Assembly (NCBI GenBank): GCA_003313425.1
Contig: NHZP01000017.1
Span: 744,001-808,000 of the forward strand
Direction of reading: 5' to 3'
From: Pseudopyrenochaeta lycopersici
Taxonomy: Eukaryota; Ascomycota; Dothideomycetes; Pleosporales; Pseudopyrenochaetaceae
DNA: 64,000 nucleotides
In this document: piece by piece, positions 12,001-22,313 of the stretch
Layout: each line of letters starts with the position of its first letter
How positions within the stretch are numbered: position 1 is the first letter of the stretch
Program-made: the position numbers and the translations under genes
The notes under the pieces: model-generated
What the model was told of the DNA's origin: nothing
The model's database searches: none
The model's input: the letters and a program-made list of their open reading frames with translations, nothing else

Positions 12001-12667
12001 GCCGATAGGCGTTGCCGTTCGGTCTAGTACGCACAGGCAGAGGCGGCTGCTGAAGTGGTTGCAACTCTGTATCCGACCTCGTCCCTCGCTTACTCCATCT
12101 GTCGTTGGGCCCATTTAGAGCGCTTTGAGACACTCGTCTTGTGCGCACGGGTAGATCTCCATGATCTGTCCCAGCAACCTTATCCGCAGTCCCATCAAAG
12201 AACGAGTCGAAGCTCCCTCTTCTTGACTGGCGTCCCGCCCCAATCTGTGTCCTATGGCGCGTTGCTTCCAGATTGGTAGTGACCTCAATACCCTCGCCGT
12301 CCTCATCAATTTCAATTTCAATCCCAAAAGAGTCCTTTAGCACGCGCTTGAACCGCTGTACAAGATTCTCATCTTTCCGTCTATTCTTCTGCATGCGGAA
12401 CAAGAAGCGGTGGAGGACGGCATCTTCACTGGCTGATAAACCTTGTTCATCGAGGACTTCTTCATAAGCTGTGAAAACGGCGCGAGAGGACTTGTCAGGC
12501 GACGATTGCGCACGGCGCACGATGTCATACAGAGTTTCGATAGCTACAGTAACATTAGCTTCGTCAAGCATGCATCTAGGTGTGATGAACAACACACCTT
12601 CATCACTCAATTCATCCTTGTTCAGATCCGGAGTGTCATAGCCGTGCGCGCTCATGGAGGGTGGCAT
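9020..12667 (-). CDS. SFI1: Sfi1-like centrin-binding spindle pole body protein
   Basis: Sfi1 forms a long helix that binds centrin (Cdc31) and supports spindle-pole-body duplication. The reading frame is open from beyond 12667, but it contains a 54-bp phase-1 intron (12597-12544: GTGTGT donor, CTAAT branch, TAG acceptor) that is a multiple of three and stop-free. Removing it restores an LSDEAIETLYDIVRRAQ start typical of the family. Exons are 12667-12598 and 12543-9020, about 1197 aa. The middle (roughly residues 330-910) is a run of Sfi1 repeats spaced 30-35 residues apart, each with an F..W or hydrophobic-x-x-W core (FFNGWRD, FLQHWRT, TFNTWQQ and others). The C-terminus is Pro-rich and disordered. 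The ATG at 12667 is the first in-frame Met; the upstream frame meets a stop near 12814. Confidence 0.88.
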   Translation of the reverse strand: MPPSMSAHGYDTPDLNKDELSDEGVLFITPRCMLDEANVTVAIETLYDIVRRAQSSPDKSSRAVFTAYEEVLDEQGLSASEDAVLHRFLFRMQKNRRKDENLVQRFKRVLKDSFGIEIEIDEDGEGIEVTTNLEATRHRTQIGAGRQSRRGSFDSFFDGTADKVAGTDHGDLPVRTRRVSQSALNGPNDRWSKRGTRSDTELQPLQQPPLPVRTRPNGNAYRRSISGPHQPIRKRSASVSSRGSLQIRRGGQIGASRGVDDEADDSEFTDRTDSFDLSHVQIPGLNAPIPGDQHESSHRHQQRVPEPWQPSDTRLMDEAAIFEQQRLHRVTRECIQIWRSRTQEKLSIREDMEKLAVAFDRRILLKLSFEQLQETARMKRSSRETDRFFRRLESRADKARNLFLLTKAFTHWAKSAEDEVQRTSVARRHILRTRFFNGWRDITAVNELKIQHFVLRKFLQHWRTRAATIHENGQFAVMLYEENLVHRVYKEWFFKFCAIAAPAWRNDRTRRVMLQKWSEIVKVLRERETWATDQRDRTALKKTFNTWQQRATAVESQQPQADKFRTTKLLATAVRTLQKQSQLSPILRQFQARVNRRITRTVIQTWRRDTQLSRQARDVDRMRILRNAWTAWNDRLRIKALEDRIDDRIIVECLYKWTLASRVSLFQRVHGRQLKESTFLTWVTKTNQRANTLDAAERRFAHFKRIQLLRTALHRLEAATAEKRAEQFAVVAEYQQKLKQRIFEKLKEKQERFLQLKQWSTDARFYVLSKRSLKVWSEATQHARRNRRRDTYAQVRRTIKTNLVRRLFENWRDRASHIAVQNQQASDILENRMAQSTGALLHQWHDRAIMLRQLDVQATSVYNFKLGTRYFHTWSSRMEKLHILESQAVALRQESIEIGATSALKKLGWRLWNIKRQEENARALYERNFEKHVRAMVRFWFEQTAERLANRSVSPTPTSRSRGAGMDRDSEGNRHGDMSGVGFEYDEHGYEGLGDTGDETGRLGAWTAFDESALDLNNELDLSLSITPDRHQARINPYALPPPSSALPPLQPSPALRPPPARPNTYPQPQSIRRPPPQTIPEDDGELAFTDPSTFWSGTPMPPPTTLNRPGYLKTPSKRSVVRAKRPELPSSPEKRTLSPVKRNLGAMSAPPVQGARMGEFGHANSGRGITSFERRLQEGGFRNSVAGVSVLANKRGRIGKGKSKVGFGDVSEIG

Positions 12668-13077
12668 TCGTGCGCGCGACTCGGTCGTCTCCGGCGCGTT
12701 CGCGACAACATGAGCGTTGCGGATGGGAAGTGGTGGGAAGAGAATCGCTTCCAAAGTTTCCTTTGAAATGCCGATGCGGTGTAACAAACAAGCGCGACCA
12801 AGAATTAAGCATTACAGGGGGTATCAATGGGTGTGAAGGGAAACCTCATGTTCGAGTAGACGCGCTTTGTTGTCGAGTGGTTGGTTGCCATTCACGAAAG
12901 TTGTCTGCCAAGATGTCTGTGCGCCAGATATTGTGTTCGTTGACTTCATCAAGACATGAGGGACAACAGCAACTATCCAAACTTCCAATGCACGAATCAT
13001 TTACACCTGGCGAATAAGAGAGTATAAATTGGTACAGGCACACGTACAGGAAATCTTGATATTCTTTCATCCTCAAG
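12668..13077. promoter_or_regulatory. Divergent promoter region, SFI1 and the twin-CX9C gene
   Basis: A TATA-like element (TATAAAT) lies at 13023-13029, about 50 bp upstream of the start codon at 13078. Nothing else is assignable. Confidence 0.4.
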
Positions 13078-13375
13078 ATGCCCGCACGAACACGGCCAAT
13101 CGACAAGCTCGCCGCAGCGGCGGCAAAATGCTCAAAAGAGGTACGTATAACTATGTGTTCTCCTCTAACATCGAATGTTGACGCATGGTAGAGCTCTGTA
13201 TACGGCAAATGTATATTCGCCGACTACAACAATGTGTACAAAGACAAATGCGCAACTGAGTTCATGAAACTCAAAGAGTGCTACCTCGTAAGTCATCCTC
13301 GCCGTAAATGCCACGCGGCGGGCCGGCCGATATAACATGCTAACCTAGTTGCAGAAAGCGTACAAGCAACGATAA
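13078..13375 (+). CDS. Twin-CX9C mitochondrial protein, NDUFAF8-like
   Basis: A 59-aa gene in three small exons: 13078-13140, 13192-13287 and 13355-13375. Both introns are phase 0 with GTACGT/TAG and GTAAGT/CAG borders. The protein contains two exact C-x9-C pairs, CSKESSVYGKC and CATEFMKLKEC, the hallmark of small proteins folded in the intermembrane space by the Mia40/Erv1 relay. Size, spacing and the basic N-terminus resemble NDUFAF8, a complex I assembly factor, though other twin-CX9C proteins cannot be excluded. It is too short and too split to show as one open frame. It is divergent from SFI1 and convergent with IleRS. Confidence 0.82.
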
Positions 13376-13576
13376 TACTCAGTGTTAGTAAAGGTAGTGT
13401 TGCAAAGAAGGAATAAACGTTAAGCATAGAACGGCGTTCATTGTACATCATGTAAATCTTCATTCGTCCGATTCGTCATCTAATCTACTTCGCGCTTTTG
13501 ATACCATACCAGATATTTAACCCGGAGCAGCCCAAAAGACAGATGCGCGCCACCACATCAATGCACCTCTATGCCT

Positions 13577-16500
13577 CTACAGCTTAACTAGTCTCAGCAA
13601 GAACGTAGCTTTGTGTAACTCCTGCTCTTCCTCCACAATGACCGTCTCATTGCTATTCTCTGGTATCTTTCCCTCAACTTCGGTGATGACATGCTTGTCG
13701 ACATTTCTCCGGAGAGCTTTTTCGAAAAGTGGGCCTTGACTTTCAAACGCCTTTTCCAACCCTACATTCTCCGGATCACTCAGCACCCTATACTCCATAC
13801 CCACATCATCCGTTGGCACGAGGCCCGCCTTCTTTCTGAGATCTTGTACGCGCCGAATAACCTCGCGTGCAAGACCTTCCTGTTCAAGCTCGGGGTATGA
13901 AGCGACATCAAGGATTATGAGGACATCACTGTCGGTATTGAACTCTTGGTCCTTATTGGAATCGTCCTTTGCAAGACCGCGCCTGACCATTAGGTCCTCT
14001 GACTCAAGCCGGATACCTTCAATCGTCAATTCACCGTTTTTCAAGAAGTCCTTGATTTCCTGGCTCTTGAGACTTGGTAGTGCTTTCTTAACCTTAACTG
14101 CATCCTTTTTCAGTTTCTTTCCTAGCACGGAGAAATCTGCGGATGCCGAGTATTGAACGTTGTATTTCTCTTCATCGGTCGACAACACAAGATCACGAAT
14201 ATTCAGCTCTTCGAGAATATAATTCTCGAGCGACCTGATGTCGTCAAGATATTGCTGCTCAGGGTGAATGACAACCAGTGTCTTCAAGGGAATCTTCAAG
14301 CCCTTATTGGCACGGTCTCGGCAGATGCGGCCAAGCTCAATGACAGCTTGCATGCGCTTGACCTGCCGTTCGACCACTTCGTCAAATAGCTCCTCGCGCA
14401 CTTCTGGAAAGGGCAAGAAGTGAACACTGCGGTCGTCCTCAGCATGTAGCTCCTTGGGAATATGAGGCAGTAATCGGAGGTAGATGTTATCTGTGATGAA
14501 AGGTGTGAAAGGAGCAAGCCCGCGGCAAAGGGTGTAGAGAACTTCGAAGAGCGTGTTGAGAGCGTGTTTTGTGTCGTCAAGGCCGTATTCACCCTTCAAG
14601 CGGCGGCGATTGAAGCGAATATACCAGTTCGTTGTATTGTCGATGAGCTGTTGAACTGTTAGATTTATGCAGGTGTTTAATGATGGTTATGCACTTACTT
14701 CAAGCAAGCGCGGAACAACAGTATACAATCTATATGCCGCCATCTCCTCATTCACAAACTTTAGTAGGGACTGACAAGATGCTAGAATCCATCGATCGAG
14801 TACGTTGGTGTTGGTCTTCTCTGCGGCTGGGTCAAAAACGAAGTGCAGATCAGCGACCTTCTTCAACAGAGTGACCTGCTGCTCGAAGAACTGATAGCTG
14901 TTCCAAAGGGGAAGGAGAACTTTGGAAACAATCTCCTTTACGCCTGCCTCCTTGAAACGAAGAGTTTCAGCACGAACGACAGGCGAGTTGATGAGGTACA
15001 GCCGCAGAGCATCTGAACCGTAACTGTTCATGATGAGTGACGGATCCGGATAATTCTTTAGTCGCTTCGACATCTTCTTGCCATCTTCAGCAAGCACAAT
15101 ACCGTTAACAACGCAGTTCTTGAACGGCAGTTTGCCGAAGAGATGCGTGCCAAGAACAGTCAAAGTGTAGAACCAACCGCGCGTTTGGTCAAGACCCTCC
15201 GCAATGAAATCGCCGGGGAAGGACTTCTCAAACTGCTCAACATTCTCAAAGGGATAGTGCGCACTTGAGTAGGGCATGGAGCCCGATTCGAACCAGCAGT
15301 CAAAAACCTCGTTGGTTCTCCGCAATACCCCCTTGCCTTGTTTGCTAGGGATAGTGATATCATCGACCTTATCTCGGTGAATGTCCGTCAGCTCACCTTC
15401 GTATCCACTCAATTTTTTCAGCTCCTCAACGCTTCCGATGCACACAATCTCCTTGCCGTCGTCGCTAACCCAAAGTGGGAGCGGAGTGCCCCAGAATCGA
15501 TTTCGTGATACAGCCCAATCAGGTGAATTCGAAATCCAGTTTGCAAACCGCTTTTCTTTGACAAATGATGGTACCCAGTGCGAACCAGCGATATTCTCCA
15601 GCATCTGGGGTACGATGTCTTGGATCTTTATGAACCAAGAGGGGACTGTCCTATAGATCAAAGGAGTATCTGATCGCCAACAGAAAGGATAGCTATGGGT
15701 GAGCTGTGAATCGACCACGAGACGTCCTGAATTTTTTAAGTGCTTTATGATGCCCTTGTCAGCTGCTTTGACGTGCAGGCCCTCGAAGTCGCGAACGACT
15801 GATGTGAAGCAGCCAGCATCGTCCACCGGATTAGGCGGTGGTCGAGTATCGCTGATAACTCCATGTGCAAGAGCGACTCTGTAGTCGTCCTCTCCGTATG
15901 CAGGAGCTTGATGAACGATGCCCACACCGCTCTCGGCGGTAACGTATCCGTCATTCAGAACCCTAAAACCGTAGTCTTTGAACTCGTCATACAGATAGTC
16001 GAAGAGCGGTTCATACTTCCATCCTAGCATGTCCTTGCCCTTGAGCTTCTGGACAATTTTGAACTTGGCCTTTTTGGGATCCTTGTATAGTGTCCGTAGC
16101 AATGCTTCGAGCAGAATGTAGTGCTTGCCGGATGCTTCATCGAGGATTTTCACGTATTCGAAATCAGGATGTGCGCAAAGGCCAGTATTGGAGGGTAGTG
16201 TCCATGGTGTTGTTGTCCTGTTGCAGTGAGTTTGCGCCCTTTGGAAGTAATATAGATGTGCCTACCATGCTAGCAGCTGTGTGTTTGGGTCTTCTACAAG
16301 CGGAAATGAGACAACAACTGCAGGATCCTGTACGTCCTTGTAGTTTTGTGAAGCCTCAAAGTTGCTGAGCGGGGTGGCCAAAGCCGTACTGTATGGCATG
16401 ACCTTGAAGCCGCGATACACAGCGCCCTTGTCGAAGAGGCGCTTGAAAACCCACCATTCCGACTCCATAAAGCTTGTGTCCATAGTCTTGTAATCGTTGT

Positions 16501-17018
16501 CGAAGTCAATCCAGCGACCCAGTCGCTCAATAGTCGATCTCCATTCGGTGGCATAACGCATGACAATAGCCCGGCACTTTTCGTTGTATTTGGCGATACC
16601 CAGCTCGCGCACTGCATCTCGACCAGACATGCCCAGCTCCTTGTCGATCTCGTACTCGATGGGTACGCCATGAGTGTCCCAGCCAAATCGACGCTCGACA
16701 TATCGGCCCTTCATGGACCAGTATCGTGGGATAATGTCCTTGATGGTTGAAGCCAGCAGATGGCCGTAGTGGGGTAACCCAGTTGCAAATGGCGGTCCAT
16801 CATAGAAGGTATATGGCTGTTTTCCTTTTGACTGTCCCCATGCCTGTCAGCTATGCTGCTATACGACTCACAAGCTGGCAATCCCTAGCAACCCTCTTGC
16901 CTCAGATTCTTGCGCTGCAAATATCAATACATACCAGCTCGACCTGTCGCAAAAATGCGTCAATCTCTTTCCAGCGTGCGAGGACACGCTCTTCCTCCTT
17001 TGGAAAGTCAATCGACAT
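13577..17018 (-). CDS. ILS1: Isoleucyl-tRNA synthetase, cytosolic
   Basis: Charges tRNA-Ile in the cytosol. Four exons: 17018-16935, 16831-16266, 16217-14699 and 14647-13577, giving 1079 aa, close to the yeast enzyme. Class I signature 1 is HYGH at residues 49-52, in [12 protein letters not shown]. Signature 2 is KMSKR at about residue 597. Between them lie the CP1 editing domain ([12 protein letters not shown] at about 217) and the tryptophan-rich [12 protein letters not shown] segment. The anticodon-binding domain follows (NWYIRFNRR). There is no presequence, consistent with the cytosolic isozyme. Introns are 103, 48 and 51 bp. Confidence 0.96.
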
Positions 17019-17411
17019 GGTGAAATATCGTGTATGGCGCAAGTTTCACAGTGGCGGGGTGTGGATATAATTTGGCCTTGACTCCTCCGACTCCCCGCCG
17101 TTAGCGTGACTCACTATCGATAACCCAGCATTCAGCCTCATTCACGCTTGGATGCCTCAGGCTCAGTCAACTACTCTTGGAAGCTGTTGTCACTCTTATT
17201 CAGAGTACGTTGTGATCATTCCTGTACCTTTTGTGGTCCATTGCATCATATCCCGCCATTGCTGTTCAATCAAGTTCCTCTATGTCTGGACTTGTTTACT
17301 GCATGATTCGCGGGAAATTAGCACAATAGTTCTATACGAAATGGCGTGTCTCCTTCCCATGCATCCTCGAGTTCACGCGTTCCTCGTCCACCTGCCATTC
17401 TCTTTGCCTCG
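17019..17411. other. Divergent promoter region, IleRS and secreted protein
   Basis: About 390 bp between opposing start codons. No distinct element is seen. Confidence 0.25.
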
Positions 17412-18352
17412 ATGGGACGACTGTTACTATGCTTGTTGCTAGCGTGCCTCTCTCGTGTTCTCGCTGATTTGATGGACTCGACTATCTGCATCACCGTTCC
17501 ATCGACTGTCCAAGCAGGCTCTCCCTTTAATGCCACCATCAACGTACAATGGCATGGCCTGGCAGACAGTAGCTATGCACATGCTTTTCGCATATATCTA
17601 GGATCCTCATATAGAGACAAGCGATACTACTTTTACGATACGGACTGTGAGCCTCCAGTTACCCCTGTCTGACCTTTAGTTCACTATACTAACATCCTCT
17701 AGGCTACCTCATTCATCAACAGACCCTCTGCGATGCGAGCATCAAGATCTTTCCCGACTACATCGGCTTCTACGACACACCCATCACTGTTACTATCCCA
17801 CCGACTGTTGGCCCTTCAGGCAAGCATTACACTATCATAGGCCGAATCCTCAATACCGACGGCTCATACTACGGTGCTACATGGGAGTCTGATGTTTTCG
17901 ATCTAACAGGGGCGAACGGCACTTGGTCGGATCACCAGCGGAGAGGCTACACCTTGTGGGGTGCCGATGGCACGGCGTGCACAGGGTTCGCTTGCGTTAA
18001 GGGCTGCGCGGATGCCTTTGGCCTCGCGAGCAGTCCACGCAACGCCACTTATGAGGAGTGCGCCAACGCTTGCCCAGATGTTGACATTGCGTTTGGGAGC
18101 TCGACATATGGCGGACAGCCTACCGCTGCTTTGACACAACCTTCGGCGTGTCCCGAGCTACCGGCGACAAGAACCACGAGATCCACTGCTTCGGCGGGTC
18201 AAACCGATGGCATGCCCGCAGGTCCTACGAGAAGCTCCTCTCGCCTTCCAGCAGCTGCAGCAGCAACTGGCGGCACGACTCCTACTTTTTGTATGAATGT
18301 TATGCAATCGTTAACTTCAGCATTCTTGGCGGCAGCCTTCACCATGCTATGA
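17412..18352 (+). CDS. Secreted, probably GPI-anchored cysteine-containing protein
   Basis: Two exons, 17412-17646 and 17703-18352 (phase 1, GTGAGC/TAG), give 294 aa. The first 18 residues are a clear signal peptide (MGRLLLCLLLACLSRVLA). The ectodomain of about 190 residues has paired Cys and N-glycosylation sites, then a Cys-rich segment with CTGFACVKGC and ECANAC. After it comes a Ser/Thr/Ala-rich linker. The extreme C-terminus is hydrophobic and ends without charged residues, as for GPI attachment. I do not recognise the family; a cell-wall or surface role is inferred from topology only. It is followed by two further secreted-protein genes on the same strand. Confidence 0.75.
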
Positions 18353-18998
18353 GCATCGACTGACATGGGCCAACCATCGACATTTGTCGAGCAGCTCCTT
18401 GCGTTCGGAGCGACTTTTTTTTCAATAATGCCTATCACAGGTGGCGGTGGTTGTGCTTCAACCTTACGGCTTTACCTCCTGACGCAGAAACGTCGGAGAC
18501 TGAGCATCGTGAAACGAGCACAAGCCGAGTCACCGTTAGAGCTTGGCTTGCTTCGCAGTACCAACGAGACTTTTGAAACCATGACAGGCCTCATCCGTGC
18601 GGAAGGATACCGGCAACGTCTCCGAACACTGTGCTGGTTTGTAAACCAAGAGTGGCTGCAATGCGTGTTCGCACCTCCTGCACACACCTTTCTCAGTCCT
18701 GCCTCTTCGCGAACGACATGAACCTTTTCAACCACCTCAGTCTTTATCGCTGTTAAACCAAACCTACACAGTTTGCTGGGATATTCACATCAGCCTTAGA
18801 CGTTTCGATTAGATTAAAAGCGCCTGTGTCGGCCACACTTTCTCTCCACGCTGGCCGCATCTTGGCGTACAAAGACACCACTTCGGCCTACAATTCCTAC
18901 TACGGACCCATCGTCGTCGGGTCATTACACCCGTCAGCATCGGGCCTCTTCTGCATTCTCGAATACCAAAGCAGACGTTCCAGCTGATCTGATCTTCG
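18353..18998. other. Intergenic, no gene seen
   Basis: Separates two secreted-protein genes. The plus strand has an open stretch at 18365-18721, but it lacks a partner exon or recognisable motif. Confidence 0.25.
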
Positions 18999-19774
18999 AT
19001 GCGTCCTTTCGGCGTGCTCGTTGCCGGCTTCCTAGCGCTTGTTACCACCGCAAATGCATGGCCTCAGATTCTACCTCTGGGAGTTCCCCCAGACATCTTA
19101 TCATCGCGTTCAGCGGACAGAGATTCACTCAAGACTACTTGCAAGCGTATACGCGCGCTGACTATTCTCACAAACGTGGCCAACAATCAAACAGCGATGG
19201 ATGCAATGCTCGCAAAAGGAAAGTTTGATGCAGAACAAACCGAGTTCATCAAGAGCAACATGGCTAGTGTCGCTGCCGAACTCGCCTCCCTGAAGTCGAA
19301 TACGACCCTGACAGCCCAATGCGACGTTGTTAACGCACGGCGCAAAGTCGCTAGACAATGCAGAAGAATGAAGAGGCTGGAGAAGTTGTCTGCACTGGCA
19401 AACAACCAAACGGCATACAATCAGCATCTAACGACTGAAGTTTTGAACGGGAAGAAGGTTGACGAGTTGAAGAAGAGCGTGGAAAAGGCGAAGGTGAAGC
19501 TGCAGGCATTGAAGAGTAACAGTACATTGGTGAGCTTGTGTAAAAATGACAGTAGGCTACAACAAGATGCTGTGATTGGAGGTCGTGAGTGTTTCCATTA
19601 TTGACATTATCAGCGTCCATGGATATCGAAGGCTAATAACTACTAGAAACGGCAGACAACAGTAAAGGTGCTATCGGTACGGTGTCCAACGGCGCCGCCG
19701 CGCACGTTCTATACCCTCACGCCATCTCGGCCATGCTCATTACCCTTCTATTCACGGCCTTTGCCGTCTTCTGA
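18999..19774 (+). CDS. Secreted, probably GPI-anchored protein with an internal tandem duplication
   Basis: Two exons, 18999-19584 and 19647-19774 (phase 1, GTGAGT/TAG, CTAAT branch), give 237 aa. The signal peptide is residues 1-20. Two modules align without gaps: Cys48-Cys108 and Cys121-Cys181, each exactly 61 residues with a period of 73. In both, ANNQTA lies 13 residues after the first Cys and LKSN lies 50 residues after it. Each module is helical and charged, and has Asn-glycosylation sites at both conserved points (NNQT and SNTT or SNST). The last 20 residues are hydrophobic with no charge, as for a GPI signal. I do not know this family. The architecture suggests two disulfide-clasped helical hairpins exposed on the cell surface. 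Confidence 0.78.
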
Positions 19775-20299
19775 AACCAGATAGACAATCAATTACATTA
19801 ACGACGCTGTCCCATGCCACTTTCTCTCTCTTGATAGTCTCCAGCCTTTCAGATATCGTCGTATCTGATCCTGTCGTCCTGAGCTTGCTGCTTGCTGACG
19901 AGTGTTCCTATGCATATGCAGCTTACGTCCTACAAAATGTTTCCATGCGACGGCCGAAGTAAACTTGTGCTCACTTTCCCCTCATTCGACTCTTCTTTGC
20001 GAACGCTGATTGGCCATTTGTCGAACCAAAGTTTACAGATAAATTGTTTCTCTCGTATCTATGCTGTCGATATCACATAAGCTGGGTCAACACCCAACGA
20101 CATAGCCACGCAGGATCATTGCTCGCGGACATAAATGGGGCTGAATGGATGCAACGGCTCGAAGGATCGACATAATGTCAACGCTGTGGCCAACTACATA
20201 AGAACACCTCTCGCGCACTTTGATGTTGGCCTCGGTCCAGATCCTTGCTTGCAAATCCGCAGTACATCGCAATTACAAATCTCCAGACACCTCGCAATC
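19775..20299. other. Intergenic, no gene seen
   Basis: Promoter region of the Hce2-like gene. A weak ATAAAT lies near 20131, and nothing else is clear. Confidence 0.25.
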
Positions 20300-20855
20300 A
20301 TGTTCTTGTTTACTGTTCTTCTCGGGCTCATTGCCTCCCGCGCACATGCCCAAATTAATTACTGTGCTGGTGATAAAAATACCATCGGACACTGTGAAAC
20401 CCTTTCCTATATCGACCGTACTACTACTTCATCAAATCCCCCGTTAGCAACAGAGTGTCAAGATACATGCCGCGGAGTGCTTACTGATGCTGGAGACTGG
20501 GGCGTTTCCTTCATAGGTACATATTTCTTGTCTTAACAAGCCACAAGCTCTCCTAACTCCCACACTTCGCAAGCCCAAGCCCTCTCCCATTAAGTGGTAG
20601 AAGCACTAATCTGACGTTATTTAACTAGGACGACCTGAAGGTTATCGCCAGAACATGTTATTATACCCTTGTGGCTTCAGCATGGGTCGTGCGACGGGAC
20701 AACCACTAGACTATCAGTTCTCCATGCATAATCAGGACATTGTGGACATTCTCGATGAGGTGAGCAAGAGATTCGCGCCACTTCATAGCGGGAGAGTGGC
20801 GGCAGAAGGGCTGATTAGATGTGACGGGTGGGAAGCGACGTGGTATGTGGACTAG
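20300..20855 (+). CDS. Small secreted protein, Hce2/Ecp2-like (effector candidate)
   Basis: Two exons, 20300-20516 and 20629-20855 (GTACAT/TAG, phase 1), give 147 aa. The first 18 residues are a signal peptide ending AHA. The mature protein has seven Cys. Its second half shows the pattern of the Hce2 (putative necrosis-inducing factor / Ecp2) family: a tryptophan after the spacer, a YPCGF segment, the MHNQDIVDILDEVSKRF helix, the GRV(A)AEG turn and a late Cys-Trp end. Family members are secreted by plant-associated fungi; some act as effectors or elicitors. No activity can be claimed from sequence alone. An alternative is an unrelated cysteine-rich secreted protein. Confidence 0.62.
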
Positions 20856-21203
20856 AGCTAGAAAATCGGGTAAAGAGCGAAGAGAGAGGGCAAGAGAATT
20901 GAAAGACCAAGACTACTGTGAATACATGTAAACCAAAATAGTGAACAGGAGACGAGGCGGATATGATTGAATCCGTAAATAACACGATCTTTGAGGTCTA
21001 CGTAGGTCTCTTCAGCTAGGTGAGAGCAGAAAGTGAATGGCGAGGAAGGGATAGGTGGGTTACATGATACTTTCATGACTCGTCAACGGTACATAGCCGC
21101 ATCGAATGAAGCTTAAAACTCATTCAAGTAATCCCGTTGCACCACAAGGATTGTGCGATGGCTCTACTAGGCAACACTTCGATGTTTACCGACCATTCAC
21201 TCA
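20856..21203. other. Convergent 3' intergenic region
   Basis: Lies between the convergent Hce2-like gene and the Nudix gene. No feature is seen. Confidence 0.25.
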
Positions 21204-21985
21204 TTATCCCGTAGCCTCGGGGCTCTCGCATGTGGCAGAATCTTCCATAGCGAGCCGATCTTGTATGCCTTTCCATCCCCTCTTCACCACATCTGCCATT
21301 ACGCTGCTTCTCCCCAGCTTCCTCACAGCCTCCTCCACGCTCACAAGGTGGCTCTCATATGTTTGCTCTTCCTCATCTACGCCCGTTCCTTCATGATGCC
21401 GCGGCTCATATCCCTCCGGCTCCATCTTAATCCTCTCTCTTAACAATAAGTCTCGTGGATAGGATGGTGGGGGCTTGTACGGTGCACCGACTTCTGTAGC
21501 CAATGATACATCTACGTCTGGAGGGAGCGTTTCGGCGATGTACCAGTAAAGAATGTACTGTCGCGAGGCGATGGGCATAAGCTGCATCCACACAGGTTCT
21601 GCAGTGAGTGGGAGCGCGTGAACACGCGGATGGGCCTGTGGTTGGCAGTGCTTCGTAGGCAGAGGTAGGAGGCGGTTGCGGTAACCAGACTACATTCACT
21701 ATCAGTATTTTTCTTCTCAGAGCCTGTCAAGCTATAAGAATATTTTGCGCATACCTCTTCAAATCCCTCTCTTTCTGCTCCTCTGCCGCTCTCCTCCCCA
21801 GCATCTCGGCGGCCCTTGGGGAGGAAATAGTACTTTGTGCCTCGCCGGTCAAGTGCGCTACATATGACAACTCTCCCTGAGGCAATGTGGAAAATTGCCA
21901 CACCTCCGCCTACTATAAAGTTTTGCCCGGCGTACTGCGCAATTGTTGGAGGAAATGTATAAGGTGCGCCCGTGCTGGTGGACAT
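21204..21985 (-). CDS. Nudix hydrolase domain protein
   Basis: Two exons, 21985-21755 and 21689-21204 (phase 0, GTATGC/TAG, 65 bp), give 238 aa. After splicing the protein contains a full Nudix box, G-x5-E-x7-REGFEESGY, at about residues 58-80; the intron falls inside it, between FEE and SGY. The N-terminal strand GGGVAIFHIASGRVVIC is typical of the fold. Nudix enzymes cleave nucleoside diphosphates linked to another moiety; the substrate here is unknown. The C-terminal half is acidic and extends beyond the core domain. No targeting signal is visible. The start is the first ATG ahead of the domain. Confidence 0.85.
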
Positions 21986-22313
21986 TGTGAGCTGATTCGG
22001 CGATGCTACTCTACTTTTGAGGGGAATGCACATGAAAAATGGTAACGAGCAGAAGAGTCCTCACGTCCAGGAATCAAAGTGGTACGCAAAGCAAGGCTGC
22101 AAACGCAAAACCGGTGAAACGACCGCCATAGCTGAAGTCTTAGTGGTGTTTGTTGTTGCCTGCAGTACGTGTGTCGAATGGAAGAGTACGGCGTGGCGGG
22201 GCAGCGATGATGTAATAGACCCACTACATTGTCAGCCGTGGTTGGCGCACACTGTCATTTTTGATAAAGTTATTAGATTTCTAAATTATCGTTATATCAT
22301 AAATCAACACAAT
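21986..22313. other. Upstream region of the Nudix gene, AT-rich before the tRNA
   Basis: No coding sequence is seen. The last 60 bp are very AT-rich, as is common upstream of tRNA genes. Confidence 0.3.
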
